Made by a program: the position numbers and the translations under genes. 64,000 nucleotides of DNA from Treponema sp. C6A8 (GTDB lineage Bacteria > Spirochaetota > Spirochaetia > Treponematales > Treponemataceae), in the NCBI RefSeq assembly GCF_000619925.1, contig NZ_JHVB01000009.1, forward strand, positions 62,001-126,000, written 5' to 3'. The stretch's first letter is position 1. Each line of letters begins with the position of its first letter. Below are positions 26,795-34,662 of the stretch, one piece after another. The notes under the pieces were generated by a model. It was not told the origin of the DNA, did no database searches, and saw nothing but the letters and a program-made list of their open reading frames with translations.

Positions 26795-27964
26795 TTATTT
26801 CTTTATCTCCTGCAAAAATTCTGCGATTTTTGCCATGGCAATCTTAATTTTATTTATGTCAGTTGCATAGCAGCAGCGGATAAAGCCTTCACCGGCATCA
26901 CCAAAGGCAGTTCCAGGAACTACGGCAACCTTTTTCTTTTCAAGCAGGGCCTTTGCAAACTCTTCAGATTCCATTCCTGTGGAACGGATATCCGGGAACA
27001 TGTAGAAGGCACCTTCCGGCTCAACACAAGGAAGTCCCATATCTAAGAAAGCCTTGTGCATAAGGTTACGGCGCTGCTGGTAGCTTACGCGCATTTTTTC
27101 AACTTCACTCCAGGCATTGCGAAGTCCTTCTGCGGCAGCATACTGGCTGAAAATTGGAGGACAGATTGAGTTGTAACCGTGAAGCTTACAGCAGTTCACA
27201 AGAAGGTCAGCAGGAGCGGCAATATAACCGATACGCCAGCCTGTCATTGCAAAGGCTTTTGAGAAACCGTTCAAAATGATTGCGTAATCCTTCATACCTG
27301 GGAAAGAACCGATTGAAACGTGCTTGCGGCCGTCGTAAATCAGTTCACAGTAGATTTCATCACTGATACACCAGATTTCGTGCTTTTTTACAACCTCTGC
27401 AATTTTTGCAAGCTCTTCTGCAGGAATTGTCTTTCCTGTAGGGTTACTTGGAGAGCAGATCATAATTGCCTTGGTTTTTGCTGTGATTACACTTTCAACA
27501 AGTTCAGCTGTCGGAATAAAGTTTGTCTTACTTGTATCAAGGTGAATTACTTTTGCATCACAAAGATCTGCAAGCGGCTGATAAGAAACATAGCAAGGTT
27601 CGCAGACAATAATTTCATCACCAGGATTAAGAATTGAGCGCAAAACCAAATCTACGGCTTCTGAAGCGCCGACTGTAGGCAGAATCTCGTTTTTAGGATT
27701 GTAATCCATTCCAAAGCGGGCAAGATACTTGCTTACTTCTTCGCGAAGTTCAATCAAGCCCCAGTTTGAAGTGTAGGAAGTGTGGCCTTTTTCCAGATGG
27801 TAAAAAGCTTCCTCGCGGATAATCCATGGAGTCGGAAAGTCAGGCTCACCTACACCCAAAGAAATAATATCATCATGTCCGATACAGAGTTCAAAAAACT
27901 TACGGATTTTTGAGCCCTGTGTATTCATTATTTTTGTAGAAAATTTATCTGTTCGACTGTTCAT
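26795..27964 (-). CDS. PLP-dependent aminotransferase, class I
   Basis: A 389-residue fold type I aminotransferase of the aspartate/aromatic group. The PLP-binding Lys is in NGFSKAFAMTGWRIGY near residue 238; SPSNPTGK, SDEIYCELIYDG and the final Arg of GEGFIRCCYA are also present. It converts an amino acid and 2-oxoglutarate to a 2-oxo acid and glutamate; the exact amino acid is not clear. The Lrp-family regulator gene lies 38 bp upstream in the same direction and may control it. Confidence 0.88.
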   Translation of the reverse strand: MNSRTDKFSTKIMNTQGSKIRKFFELCIGHDDIISLGVGEPDFPTPWIIREEAFYHLEKGHTSYTSNWGLIELREEVSKYLARFGMDYNPKNEILPTVGASEAVDLVLRSILNPGDEIIVCEPCYVSYQPLADLCDAKVIHLDTSKTNFIPTAELVESVITAKTKAIMICSPSNPTGKTIPAEELAKIAEVVKKHEIWCISDEIYCELIYDGRKHVSIGSFPGMKDYAIILNGFSKAFAMTGWRIGYIAAPADLLVNCCKLHGYNSICPPIFSQYAAAEGLRNAWSEVEKMRVSYQQRRNLMHKAFLDMGLPCVEPEGAFYMFPDIRSTGMESEEFAKALLEKKKVAVVPGTAFGDAGEGFIRCCYATDINKIKIAMAKIAEFLQEIKK

Positions 27965-28002
27965 TGTTTATATCCATTTGGACGGTTTTCCCGCCCTCTT
28001 TA

Positions 28003-28488
28003 TTAAGCTTGAATACCTTCTCTTCGGTCGCGCTCATCTTCAACATAAACAACGTCGTTTTCTTTATATTTTTTCAAAACAAAATTAGTCTTAGTCGAGC
28101 GAACGCCTTCCAAAGTAGAAAGCTTTTCTGAAACGAAGAGAGCAACGTCTTTCAAAGAGTCGCCTTCGATTGTAACGCGCAGATCGTAGCCGCCGCTCAT
28201 AAGGTAAAGTGATTTTACCTGAGGGAAACGGTAAATGCGGTCAGCAATCATATCAAATCCGTGTTCGCGCTGAGGCTGAACCTGAATCTGAATTTCTGCA
28301 AGAACCTTGTCGCGGTTTTCCTTATCTTTTTCTGGATTTACAATGGCCGCGTATTTCAGAATAACTCCGTCATCTTCCAGTTTTTTGATAATCGCACAAA
28401 CCTCTTCCTCTGTCTTTTTTGTGAGCGCGGCGATATCCGCGGCAGAAAGTCGTGCATTCTGGCGAAGTAAATCTAAAATTTCTTCCAT
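28003..28488 (-). CDS. Lrp/AsnC-family regulator
   Basis: A 161-residue regulator: an N-terminal winged helix-turn-helix (residues 1-55, LLRQNARLSAADIAALTKKTEEEV) and a C-terminal RAM ligand-binding domain (YLMSGGYDLRVTIEGDSLKDVALFV). Such proteins sense amino acids and form octamers. It is followed by the aminotransferase gene, a typical pairing. Upstream lies a repeat-rich intergenic stretch. Confidence 0.88.
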   Translation of the reverse strand: MEEILDLLRQNARLSAADIAALTKKTEEEVCAIIKKLEDDGVILKYAAIVNPEKDKENRDKVLAEIQIQVQPQREHGFDMIADRIYRFPQVKSLYLMSGGYDLRVTIEGDSLKDVALFVSEKLSTLEGVRSTKTNFVLKKYKENDVVYVEDERDRREGIQA

Positions 28489-28556
28489 AATAAAACCCCA
28501 TAAATTAAAGATATACTATTCTATATATTTGCAATGGTTTTGTCATTACAGAAAAT

Positions 28557-28682
28557 TAGCCACAGACGATTATACAACCTGCGCTTTAGCGCAGGTTAAG
28601 CAATGGTCCGGAGCATTCAGAAATTAACAGTTAGATTACGACCATTGCACATCTGTGTTTATCTGCGTCCCATCTGTGGCTA
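28557..28682. repeat. CACAGAT dispersed repeat, split copy
   Basis: TAGCCACAGA (28557-28566) and TCTGTGGCTA (28673-28682) form the ends of a palindromic repeat also seen intact at 32387-32449. The right half keeps ATCTGTGTTTATCTG-like units. The middle is replaced by a family B element, which looks inserted into the repeat. Confidence 0.65.
28576..28648 (+). repeat. Two-stem intergenic element (family B), copy 2
   Basis: Hairpin AACCTGCGC-TTTA-GCGCAGGTT (28576-28597), spacer AA, then stem GCAATGGTC / GACCATTGC closing a 31-nt loop (28609-28639). Same architecture as copies at 1405, 36247 and 48525 with different but still complementary arms. It interrupts the CACAGAT repeat. Confidence 0.65.
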
Positions 28683-28688
28683 TTTTTG

Positions 28689-30131
28689 CTATTTATTATA
28701 AACGACACTCTGTGGTTCAGTGCTGGCACCGATAAAATCTGTATGAACTTCAATTTTTACAGTGTTGGCGTGATATTTCATCCACCATTCAAGCTCTTCT
28801 GCATTTGTAGAAGCTTCCTGGGTCTTAAAGTCTTCATCAATAATCGTAATCAGATTTTTAAGGTTGATAACGGCATCCGCAATGCAAGGCTCAAAGTGCA
28901 GGCCTTTAGATCTTTCAAAAACTTCCATTGCTTCTTCAACCGGCATAGGATCTTTATAAAGACGCTGGCTTATAAGGGCATCAAGAACATCGGCAGCCGC
29001 CATAATTCTTGCGCACAAAGGAATTTCTTTTCCTTTCAAGCCGTTAGGATAGCCGCTTCCGTCCCATTTTTCGTGGTGACAATAAGCCATCTGTTTTGCA
29101 ATTTCATTAAATGAACCGTCTTCAATCTGAGGAAGATATTCAAGCAGCTTTTTTCCCTCTTCCGGGTGAATCTTCATCAGCTGATATTCTTCCGGCGTAA
29201 ACTTACCGATTTTATTAAGCACGCCTTCCGGGATATGAATCTTTCCAATATCATGCAGGAAAGCCGCAGTAGAATAAAGCTCGATATTTTCATCAGTCAG
29301 CTCTTTCTGATAGTAGCCGCCTTTTTTCAGCTCTTTTGAAATAATTTCTACATATTTACGGGTGTGCATAACGTGGCGGCCGGTAAACAAATCGTGGCTG
29401 CCCAAAACTTCAGAAACAAACTGAATGATTTTATACTGGGTATTCTTTAAATTATGGTTAGTTCCTTCTATTTCATTGTTAATCTTTACTATATAAGCAT
29501 TGCGCTTTTTAAGTTCTTCTATTGCTTCGTTTCTTTCTTCAGAGCTTTTTATCATCCTGTCGAGAGTTTTGTTTGTACGCTTGGCAAGAGAAACAGTGAT
29601 AAGATAAACAAAGATTGATTCAACAAGGGTTCCAAGTCCGTTTTCCAAAAACCAGGATTCAGAGCTCTGATTAGGACGGTCAAGCCAGATAAAACTTTCA
29701 AGAATAGTCTGAGAACGCAGCCAGCTTACAAATACAATAGAAAGAAAATTAACAAGATTTGTAATTCTGGTGAGTTTTACGTTGTAATAAAGACAGGTCA
29801 GAAAAGGGGCAAAACCATAAGAAATAGTAACGTTGATTACACTTTTGGCGCCAAGTAAATCTACAAAAACCATAGCGGCAAAAATGCTGGCATACATTGT
29901 AAGGCGCTGAAGGGCCGGGAACCTGTTAAAGATTTGAAGGAGAATACTGGCAAAAAGACAATAAATCAGCATTCCCACCGAATAAGTGTGAGGAACATTC
30001 CATACACCTACAACAGTGAAAACAATAAAGGAGGTTGGAACAATAGCCGTAAAAGCCATAATTTTCAAAATCATCGCATTTACGTTATTGATATTCTCAT
30101 CAAAAATATGAGAGCGTGTAATGTTAATCAA
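28689..30131 (-). CDS. Membrane HD-GYP domain protein
   Basis: A 480-residue protein with about six N-terminal transmembrane helices (residues 20-190), a helical linker, and a C-terminal HD-GYP phosphodiesterase domain. HDIGKIHIP, HPEEGKKLL, CHHEKWDGSGYPNGLKG and ADVLDAL give the metal and GYP motifs (here GYPNG). It probably hydrolyses cyclic di-GMP and adjusts motility or surface behaviour. The start is TTG with GGAGGA five bases upstream. Its stop codon is beside the CACAGAT repeat. Confidence 0.88.
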   Translation of the reverse strand: MINITRSHIFDENINNVNAMILKIMAFTAIVPTSFIVFTVVGVWNVPHTYSVGMLIYCLFASILLQIFNRFPALQRLTMYASIFAAMVFVDLLGAKSVINVTISYGFAPFLTCLYYNVKLTRITNLVNFLSIVFVSWLRSQTILESFIWLDRPNQSSESWFLENGLGTLVESIFVYLITVSLAKRTNKTLDRMIKSSEERNEAIEELKKRNAYIVKINNEIEGTNHNLKNTQYKIIQFVSEVLGSHDLFTGRHVMHTRKYVEIISKELKKGGYYQKELTDENIELYSTAAFLHDIGKIHIPEGVLNKIGKFTPEEYQLMKIHPEEGKKLLEYLPQIEDGSFNEIAKQMAYCHHEKWDGSGYPNGLKGKEIPLCARIMAAADVLDALISQRLYKDPMPVEEAMEVFERSKGLHFEPCIADAVINLKNLITIIDEDFKTQEASTNAEELEWWMKYHANTVKIEVHTDFIGASTEPQSVVYNK

Positions 30132-30287
30132 AAAAATCCTCCAGAGCCCGCTTTTAAAAATCGAACTCTTTTGTTATTAATCACCCCACCTCAATAACTT
30201 TTTGATATATTTATTATAACTCACCTTCAAATAGAATGATAGAGAAGAATTTCAAAAATTCATGTTTTTTTTTATAAATTCCTGGGT

Positions 30288-30293
30288 TATAAT
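30288..30293 (+). promoter_or_regulatory. Leaderless-type -10 box of the FAD oxidoreductase gene
   Basis: TATAAT ends 6 nt before the ATG at 30300; no Shine-Dalgarno sequence is present and the -35 region is just a T run. Confidence 0.5.
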
Positions 30294-30299
30294 TACATT

Positions 30300-31781
30300 A
30301 TGAGCAACAAAATTTTCGTAATCGGAGCGGGAATTTCGGGCTTAAGCGCAGGTATCTACGCAGCCCGCAGCGGATTTGATGTAACAATTTACGAGCAGCA
30401 CATGACTTTCGGTGGACTCAGCACAAGCTGGAGCCGCAAAGGTTACTATTTTGAAGGCGGTATGCACTGGCTTACCGGCTCATCTCCAAAAATGCCACTT
30501 TACCAGATCTGGAAAGAAACTGGCGCGCTTAAAGAAAATAATCCAATAGAAAATAGAGACCCATATTACGTTTATATCAACGGTGGCAAAAAACTCTGCA
30601 TGTACCGTGATTTAGACAAGCTCTGCAATCAGCTGAGGGATTTTGCCCCTGAAGACAAAAAGATGATTGCTAAATTTTATAAGGACGTAAAGGCACTTAT
30701 AAACGTACACCTTGTTGTAAATGACATAATGGGATTAAAGGCAAAAAATCCCCGTCATCCAAAGCTGGGAGAACTTTTGAAAATGGTTCCTGCCGGCTTG
30801 AAGTACAGCAAGCTTGTAAACATGAGTTACGAAGAGTATGTAAATCAGTTTAAGAATGAAGACATCCGCCATCTTTTGATGGGTTCAATCGGTTACCGCT
30901 ACAATGCGATGAGTTTTATCTATACTATTGCAAGTTTTGCCAGCGGCGACTGCGGTTACCCGGAAGGCGGTTCAGTAACAATGGGACAGAACATGCTGGA
31001 TACCTTCAAGTCTCTGGGCGGAAAAATTGAATTCAAAAAGAAGATTGAAAATATCGAACTTAATGTTAAAGGCAAAGTAACCGGAGTGAAGATTAACGGA
31101 GAAACTATCCCTTGCGATGGTGTTATCGTAACTCAGGATATGAGAAACGCAATCGACACCCTTTTTGACACAATGGTTGATAATCATGTTGCCAACAAGA
31201 TGCGTAAAGACGTCGTTTCCGAGCAGAATGTCTTTATCTGCGCCGGAGTAAAGGCAGATTTAAGTCACCTTCCAAAGGCGATTGTATTTCCGCTTAAAAA
31301 GCCATTTGAAATTGCAGGCGTTAACTTCAATGAATTCAGAATCTACAACTACGCAAGCTTTAAGGGACGAGCCCCGGAAGGCGGAACAGCCCTTACAAGT
31401 CTTTTCCTGGGTCCAAGCTACTATTACTGGAAGCAGGCAAAGGAAGACGGCACTTACAAGCAGAAGAAGGAAGAGCTTGCAAACCGCTTTATAGAACTTC
31501 TGGAAGAATATATTCCTGAAACAAAAGGCAAGGTTGAAGTAACTGACGTTGCAACACCTTGCACTTACGAGCGCTACTGCTCAAGTTTTGAAGGTTCCTG
31601 GATGAGTGTCTGGGAAAAAGGCGGCAAGCAGACAAATTATCCGCAGAAGCTTCCGGGCATAGAAGGAGTTTATTTTGCAGGTCAGCGAACGATGATGCCG
31701 GGCGGACTTCCGATTGCTGTTTATTCAGGAAGAATTGCGGTCCAGCTTTTGTGCCGCGACACAAAAAGACTTTTTGTTTAA
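30300..31781 (+). CDS. FAD-dependent oxidoreductase, phytoene desaturase-like
   Basis: A 493-residue flavoprotein of the CrtI/retinol-saturase group. The N-terminal dinucleotide fold is VIGAGISGLSAGIYAARSG with the ribose-binding acidic residue in TIYEQ; GGLSTSW and the C-terminal YFAGQRTMMPGGLPIAVYSGR complete the FAD site. The substrate is not known; carotenoid genes are not nearby, and many anaerobes use members of this group for other lipids. The next gene, 76 bp downstream on the same strand, encodes a small membrane protein. Confidence 0.8.
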   Translation: MSNKIFVIGAGISGLSAGIYAARSGFDVTIYEQHMTFGGLSTSWSRKGYYFEGGMHWLTGSSPKMPLYQIWKETGALKENNPIENRDPYYVYINGGKKLCMYRDLDKLCNQLRDFAPEDKKMIAKFYKDVKALINVHLVVNDIMGLKAKNPRHPKLGELLKMVPAGLKYSKLVNMSYEEYVNQFKNEDIRHLLMGSIGYRYNAMSFIYTIASFASGDCGYPEGGSVTMGQNMLDTFKSLGGKIEFKKKIENIELNVKGKVTGVKINGETIPCDGVIVTQDMRNAIDTLFDTMVDNHVANKMRKDVVSEQNVFICAGVKADLSHLPKAIVFPLKKPFEIAGVNFNEFRIYNYASFKGRAPEGGTALTSLFLGPSYYYWKQAKEDGTYKQKKEELANRFIELLEEYIPETKGKVEVTDVATPCTYERYCSSFEGSWMSVWEKGGKQTNYPQKLPGIEGVYFAGQRTMMPGGLPIAVYSGRIAVQLLCRDTKRLFV

Positions 31782-31857
31782 ATATAACAAAAAATAAGTT
31801 TTTGCTTTTTAAAATGCTGTGATATAATTTAAAACAATAAGAAACGGAGTAAAAAAA

Positions 31858-32283
31858 ATGGGAAAGAAAATATTTAATTCAAACATTATCTATTTTATCG
31901 GCATGGCTTTGGTTATTGTCGGACTTCTCTGCCCGATTGTAAAAATTCTGGGACAAACCCCAAATGCTTTCAAATTCATTGACTTAAAAAACTTTGGAAC
32001 ATCTACTGTAGGTATTCTTTTGGTTTGTATTGGCGCAGTTCTTGGAGTTCTTTTTTCACTTTTAGCAGGCTTTAATAAAACTCATAGACTTATTGCTCTT
32101 GCAATTACACTTGCAGGCGGAGTAATTCTTTTGCTTCTTTTGACTGGAGTTTTGAGCGACAGTTCATTTGGCGGAAAAATCTGGCGAGCTGTTGGTGAAA
32201 GCTTCATCAAACGCGCTTACATCGGATTTTATTTAATTCTTGCCGGCTGGCTTTGCGCTATTTTCGGCTGGTTAAAAGACTAA
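31858..32283 (+). CDS. Small four-helix membrane protein
   Basis: A 141-residue protein with four hydrophobic segments (about residues 10-30, 49-70, 79-100 and 118-138) and short loops. CGGAG lies 8-9 bases before the ATG. No family recognised. It follows the flavoprotein gene on the same strand and is ended by the terminator at 32354-32384. Confidence 0.7.
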   Translation: MGKKIFNSNIIYFIGMALVIVGLLCPIVKILGQTPNAFKFIDLKNFGTSTVGILLVCIGAVLGVLFSLLAGFNKTHRLIALAITLAGGVILLLLLTGVLSDSSFGGKIWRAVGESFIKRAYIGFYLILAGWLCAIFGWLKD

Positions 32284-32353
32284 TTTGATAATTCATTAGA
32301 AATCAGTGCTAGCTGTTTTCTTGGCGGACTAGTTCCGCGAATTAGGAGGTTTA

Positions 32354-32384
32354 GGCTGTCGGGTAATTCCCGATAGCCTTTTTT
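32354..32384 (+). terminator. Intrinsic terminator
   Basis: GGCT-G-TCGGG (32354-32363) pairs with CCCGA-T-AGCC (to 32378), loop TAATT, followed by six T. Upstream, GCGGA-CTAGT-TCCGC forms a second small hairpin. Confidence 0.8.
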
Positions 32385-32386
32385 AT

Positions 32387-32449
32387 TAGCCACAGATTTT
32401 CACAGATAATAAATTTCAATCTGTGTTTATCTGTGTGTATCTGTGGCTA
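32387..32449. repeat. CACAGAT dispersed repeat, intact copy
   Basis: TAGCCACAGAT (32387-32397) and ATCTGTGGCTA (32439-32449) are exact inverted ends around several CACAGAT/ATCTGTG units. Repeats of this kind are spread in many bacterial genomes. The stop codon of the pyrK-pyrD gene (32447-32449) lies within its right end. Confidence 0.7.
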
Positions 32450-34246
32450 TTTATTTTGGATGCAGCCTCTAAAGTCGGCAAGAGACTTATAGCCCTTGCG
32501 TTTCATGAAGGCTGCAAGACCGTCAATAATTTCTACCATGGCGTATGGGTTGGCAAAGGTTGCAGTGCCAACTTGCAGCGCATGTGCCCCTGCCATAATA
32601 AACTCAACGGCATCCTGCCAGGTGGCAATTCCACCGATGGCAATTACAGGCACGCGTTCAGCTTCCGGCAGTTTATTGATTGCTTCTACCAGTTCGTAAA
32701 CCAGTCGCACTGCAATAGGGCGAACGGCAGGACCGCCTACCCCGGCTTTTACCTTCTCAAAAACTGGAACTCCGCGTTCAATATCAACAGCAATGCCCTG
32801 GAAGGAATTACAAAGGCTGATTCCCTGTGCGCCAGATTTAATGCATTCCATTGCAACGCCAATTAAATCAGCTGCCTGAGGTGTAAGTTTTACAACAAGA
32901 GGCTTAGAAGTTGCGGCGCGAACGGCACGGACAACATCCCCGGCTGCAGAACAGGTCATGCCAAAAGCTGCGCCGCCGGCACTGACGTTAGGGCAGGAAA
33001 TGTTCAACTCAATCATCGGAACATCTGTTTTATCAAGAAGCTTGGCTCCTTCTACATAAGTTTCCAGAGAAGACCCCGAAAGGTTTGCAATTGCAACAGG
33101 CTTAAGGGCCATCATCTGAGGAAGTTCTTCCTTTATAAAATGAGGAATTCCAGGATTCTGCAGTCCGATAGAATTCATCAAACCGCTCGGAGTTTCCCAA
33201 AGTCGGATTCCGTCGTTACCCTGGCGAGGCTCCAAAGTTAAGCCCTTGCTTGAAATGCCGCCAAGTCTGTTTACATCAAAAACCGACTGATATTCAGTTC
33301 CAAAACCAAAGGCGCCTGAACTTCCGATTACAGGATTTTCAAAATGCACGCCCGCAATATCTACGCTCAAATCAGGCTGAACATTGTCTGCAAGAGGTTC
33401 GCGGCGAGGCTGAATCTTTACACCGCCAACACTGTCCTTCTTTTCAAAAATCAGCTTGCTGCCTTCAAAAATAGGACCTTCCTTACAGCAGCGTTTTTTG
33501 CCCTCAGTCGTATCGATTACACAGCCAAGACAAACTCCCACACCGCAGGCCATGTGAGCTTCCATGCTCAACCAGCATTTTGTGCCACTTTCCGCGCAGA
33601 CTTTCTGGATGTAGGCAAGCATTGGTGTCGGACCGCAGGCGTAAACTGCATCATATTTTTTTGACTGAAGAAGTTCTGCTGTAAATGCCACCGAAAGCAT
33701 TCCCTTTTCCCCCACAGAACCGTCATCAGTTGTAATAGTGAGCTTTGCGGGTTTTATGTAATCCAGCGCGTAAGAGCCGCTCTTAAAGCTGGCAAAAAAG
33801 TCGTATGACGCTTCAGGAAGAGATTCTGCAAGGCCCGCTACCGGCGCCACACCAATTCCTCCGCCCACGATGCAGATTCTGCCACCCGCATTCACTTCAA
33901 AGCGGTTTCCGCAAGGGCCCAAAAGACTTACCAGGTCACCTGGCTGCAGGGATGTAAGTTCTACAGTTCCCTTTCCTTTAACTAAAATTAAAAACTGGAT
34001 TTCGACGCTGCCGTCAGCCTTCTTTTCTGAATGATAAACGCTGATCGGGCGAGGCAAAAGAACGTCGCTTCGCTTTGCATGAAGCATGTAAAACTGCCCC
34101 GCAAGAGGAAGTTCAGAACCCGCCGGCAGGCTGATTTTAAGATTTTTTACAGAACCAGAAGGATTTGCTCCTTCAACCACACTTACATTAACAACTTTTC
34201 CATCCGCAAAAACTGGAAGCGGAACTCCCTGGCAATCTTTAATCAT
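32447..34246 (-). CDS. Fused dihydroorotate dehydrogenase: PyrK electron-transfer plus PyrD
   Basis: A single 599-residue protein joins two subunits usually made from separate genes. Residues 1-270 are PyrK-like: the FAD motif RPISVYH, an NAD-binding GGGIGVAPVAGL, and the [2Fe-2S] cysteines in CGVGVCLGCVIDT and the following CC. Residues 290-599 are PyrD type 1B with ENPVIGSSGAFG, NSIGLQNPG, the catalytic Cys in ELNISCPNV and the FMN phosphate site AIGGIATWQDAVEFIMAGA. It oxidises dihydroorotate to orotate using NAD+. TAAAAT sits 6 nt before the ATG, with TTGTCC 17 bp further up, so the transcript looks leaderless. Confidence 0.93.
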   Translation of the reverse strand: MIKDCQGVPLPVFADGKVVNVSVVEGANPSGSVKNLKISLPAGSELPLAGQFYMLHAKRSDVLLPRPISVYHSEKKADGSVEIQFLILVKGKGTVELTSLQPGDLVSLLGPCGNRFEVNAGGRICIVGGGIGVAPVAGLAESLPEASYDFFASFKSGSYALDYIKPAKLTITTDDGSVGEKGMLSVAFTAELLQSKKYDAVYACGPTPMLAYIQKVCAESGTKCWLSMEAHMACGVGVCLGCVIDTTEGKKRCCKEGPIFEGSKLIFEKKDSVGGVKIQPRREPLADNVQPDLSVDIAGVHFENPVIGSSGAFGFGTEYQSVFDVNRLGGISSKGLTLEPRQGNDGIRLWETPSGLMNSIGLQNPGIPHFIKEELPQMMALKPVAIANLSGSSLETYVEGAKLLDKTDVPMIELNISCPNVSAGGAAFGMTCSAAGDVVRAVRAATSKPLVVKLTPQAADLIGVAMECIKSGAQGISLCNSFQGIAVDIERGVPVFEKVKAGVGGPAVRPIAVRLVYELVEAINKLPEAERVPVIAIGGIATWQDAVEFIMAGAHALQVGTATFANPYAMVEIIDGLAAFMKRKGYKSLADFRGCIQNK

Positions 34247-34252
34247 GGCGAC

Positions 34253-34281
34253 ATTTTAGCAGATTTTCAAAAACTGGACAA
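34253..34281 (-). promoter_or_regulatory. Leaderless-type promoter of the pyrK-pyrD gene
   Basis: On the minus strand TTGTCC (34276-34281), 17 bp, then TAAAAT (34253-34258), ending 6 nt before the ATG at 34246. No Shine-Dalgarno sequence. Confidence 0.55.
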
Positions 34282-34310
34282 ACAAATAAATTATAATATT
34301 TCTAAATCAA

Positions 34311-34450
34311 GGCTACCGGGGGAAGAGGGTGAGTCAAAACCGCTCGTTACCTCGCTACATGCTATTTTTGGTTGGAAACTATTGAACAGGCCGCTAGCGC
34401 GGCACCCAAAAATAGAATGTTTTTGCCTCACCCTCTTCCCCCTCCCGCCA
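34311..34450 (+). repeat. Structured intergenic element (family A), copy 2
   Basis: A perfect 16-bp stem joins 34318-34333 (GGGGGAAGAGGGTGAG) with 34427-34442. Inside are CAAAAC pairing with GTTTTTG, the CGCTCG...CGCT block, inner stem CTATTTTTGG / CCAAAAATAG (34362-34371 with 34406-34415), the AACTATTGAA segment and the hairpin GCCGC-TAGC-GCGGC (34390-34403). It lies between the divergent pyrK-pyrD and tRNA-Leu genes, so it ends no gene here. Confidence 0.8.
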
Positions 34451-34483
34451 GTTTTACCTGTATAATTTTATACTGCCCTGTGA

Positions 34484-34512
34484 TTGAAACTTTTACTATT
34501 TTCTACTATTAT
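34484..34512 (+). promoter_or_regulatory. Promoter of tRNA-Leu
   Basis: TTGAAA (34484-34489), 17-bp spacer, TATTAT (34507-34512). The predicted start is a few bases before the tRNA 5' end at 34524. Confidence 0.7.
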
Positions 34513-34523
34513 TAAAACCACTT

Positions 34524-34609
34524 GCCGGGATGGCGGAACTGGTAGACGCCCAGGACTTAAAATCCTGTGTCAAGCAATTGACGTGCCGGTTCGACCCCGG
34601 TTCCCGGCA
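34524..34609 (+). tRNA. tRNA-Leu (UAA)
   Basis: An 86-nt cloverleaf. The acceptor stem GCCGGGA pairs with TCCCGGC; the anticodon stem CAGGA/TCCTG encloses CTTAAAA with anticodon TAA; a long variable arm (GTGTCAAGCAATTGAC) marks a class II tRNA; the T loop is GGTTCGACCCC-like. The discriminator is A and CCA is not encoded. It lies 39 bp from an immediately following terminator region and murD. Confidence 0.95.
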
Positions 34610-34614
34610 AGACG

Positions 34615-34647
34615 GACTTTTTCGGCAACGAAAAAGTCTTTTTTTTT
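34615..34647 (+). terminator. Intrinsic terminator after tRNA-Leu
   Basis: GACTTTTTCG (34615-34624) and CGAAAAAGTC (34629-34638) form a 10-bp stem with loop GCAA, followed by nine T. Confidence 0.9.
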
Positions 34648-34662
34648 ATTTGGAGACCTTCT

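Noticed and set aside
28576-28648. Family B hairpins as integron attC sites (AAC...GTT ends, and some treponemes carry integrons)
   Set aside because: Only two of four copies end in GTTRRRY, none has RYYYAAC on the left, no integrase or cassette array is present, and the second stem does not fit attC.
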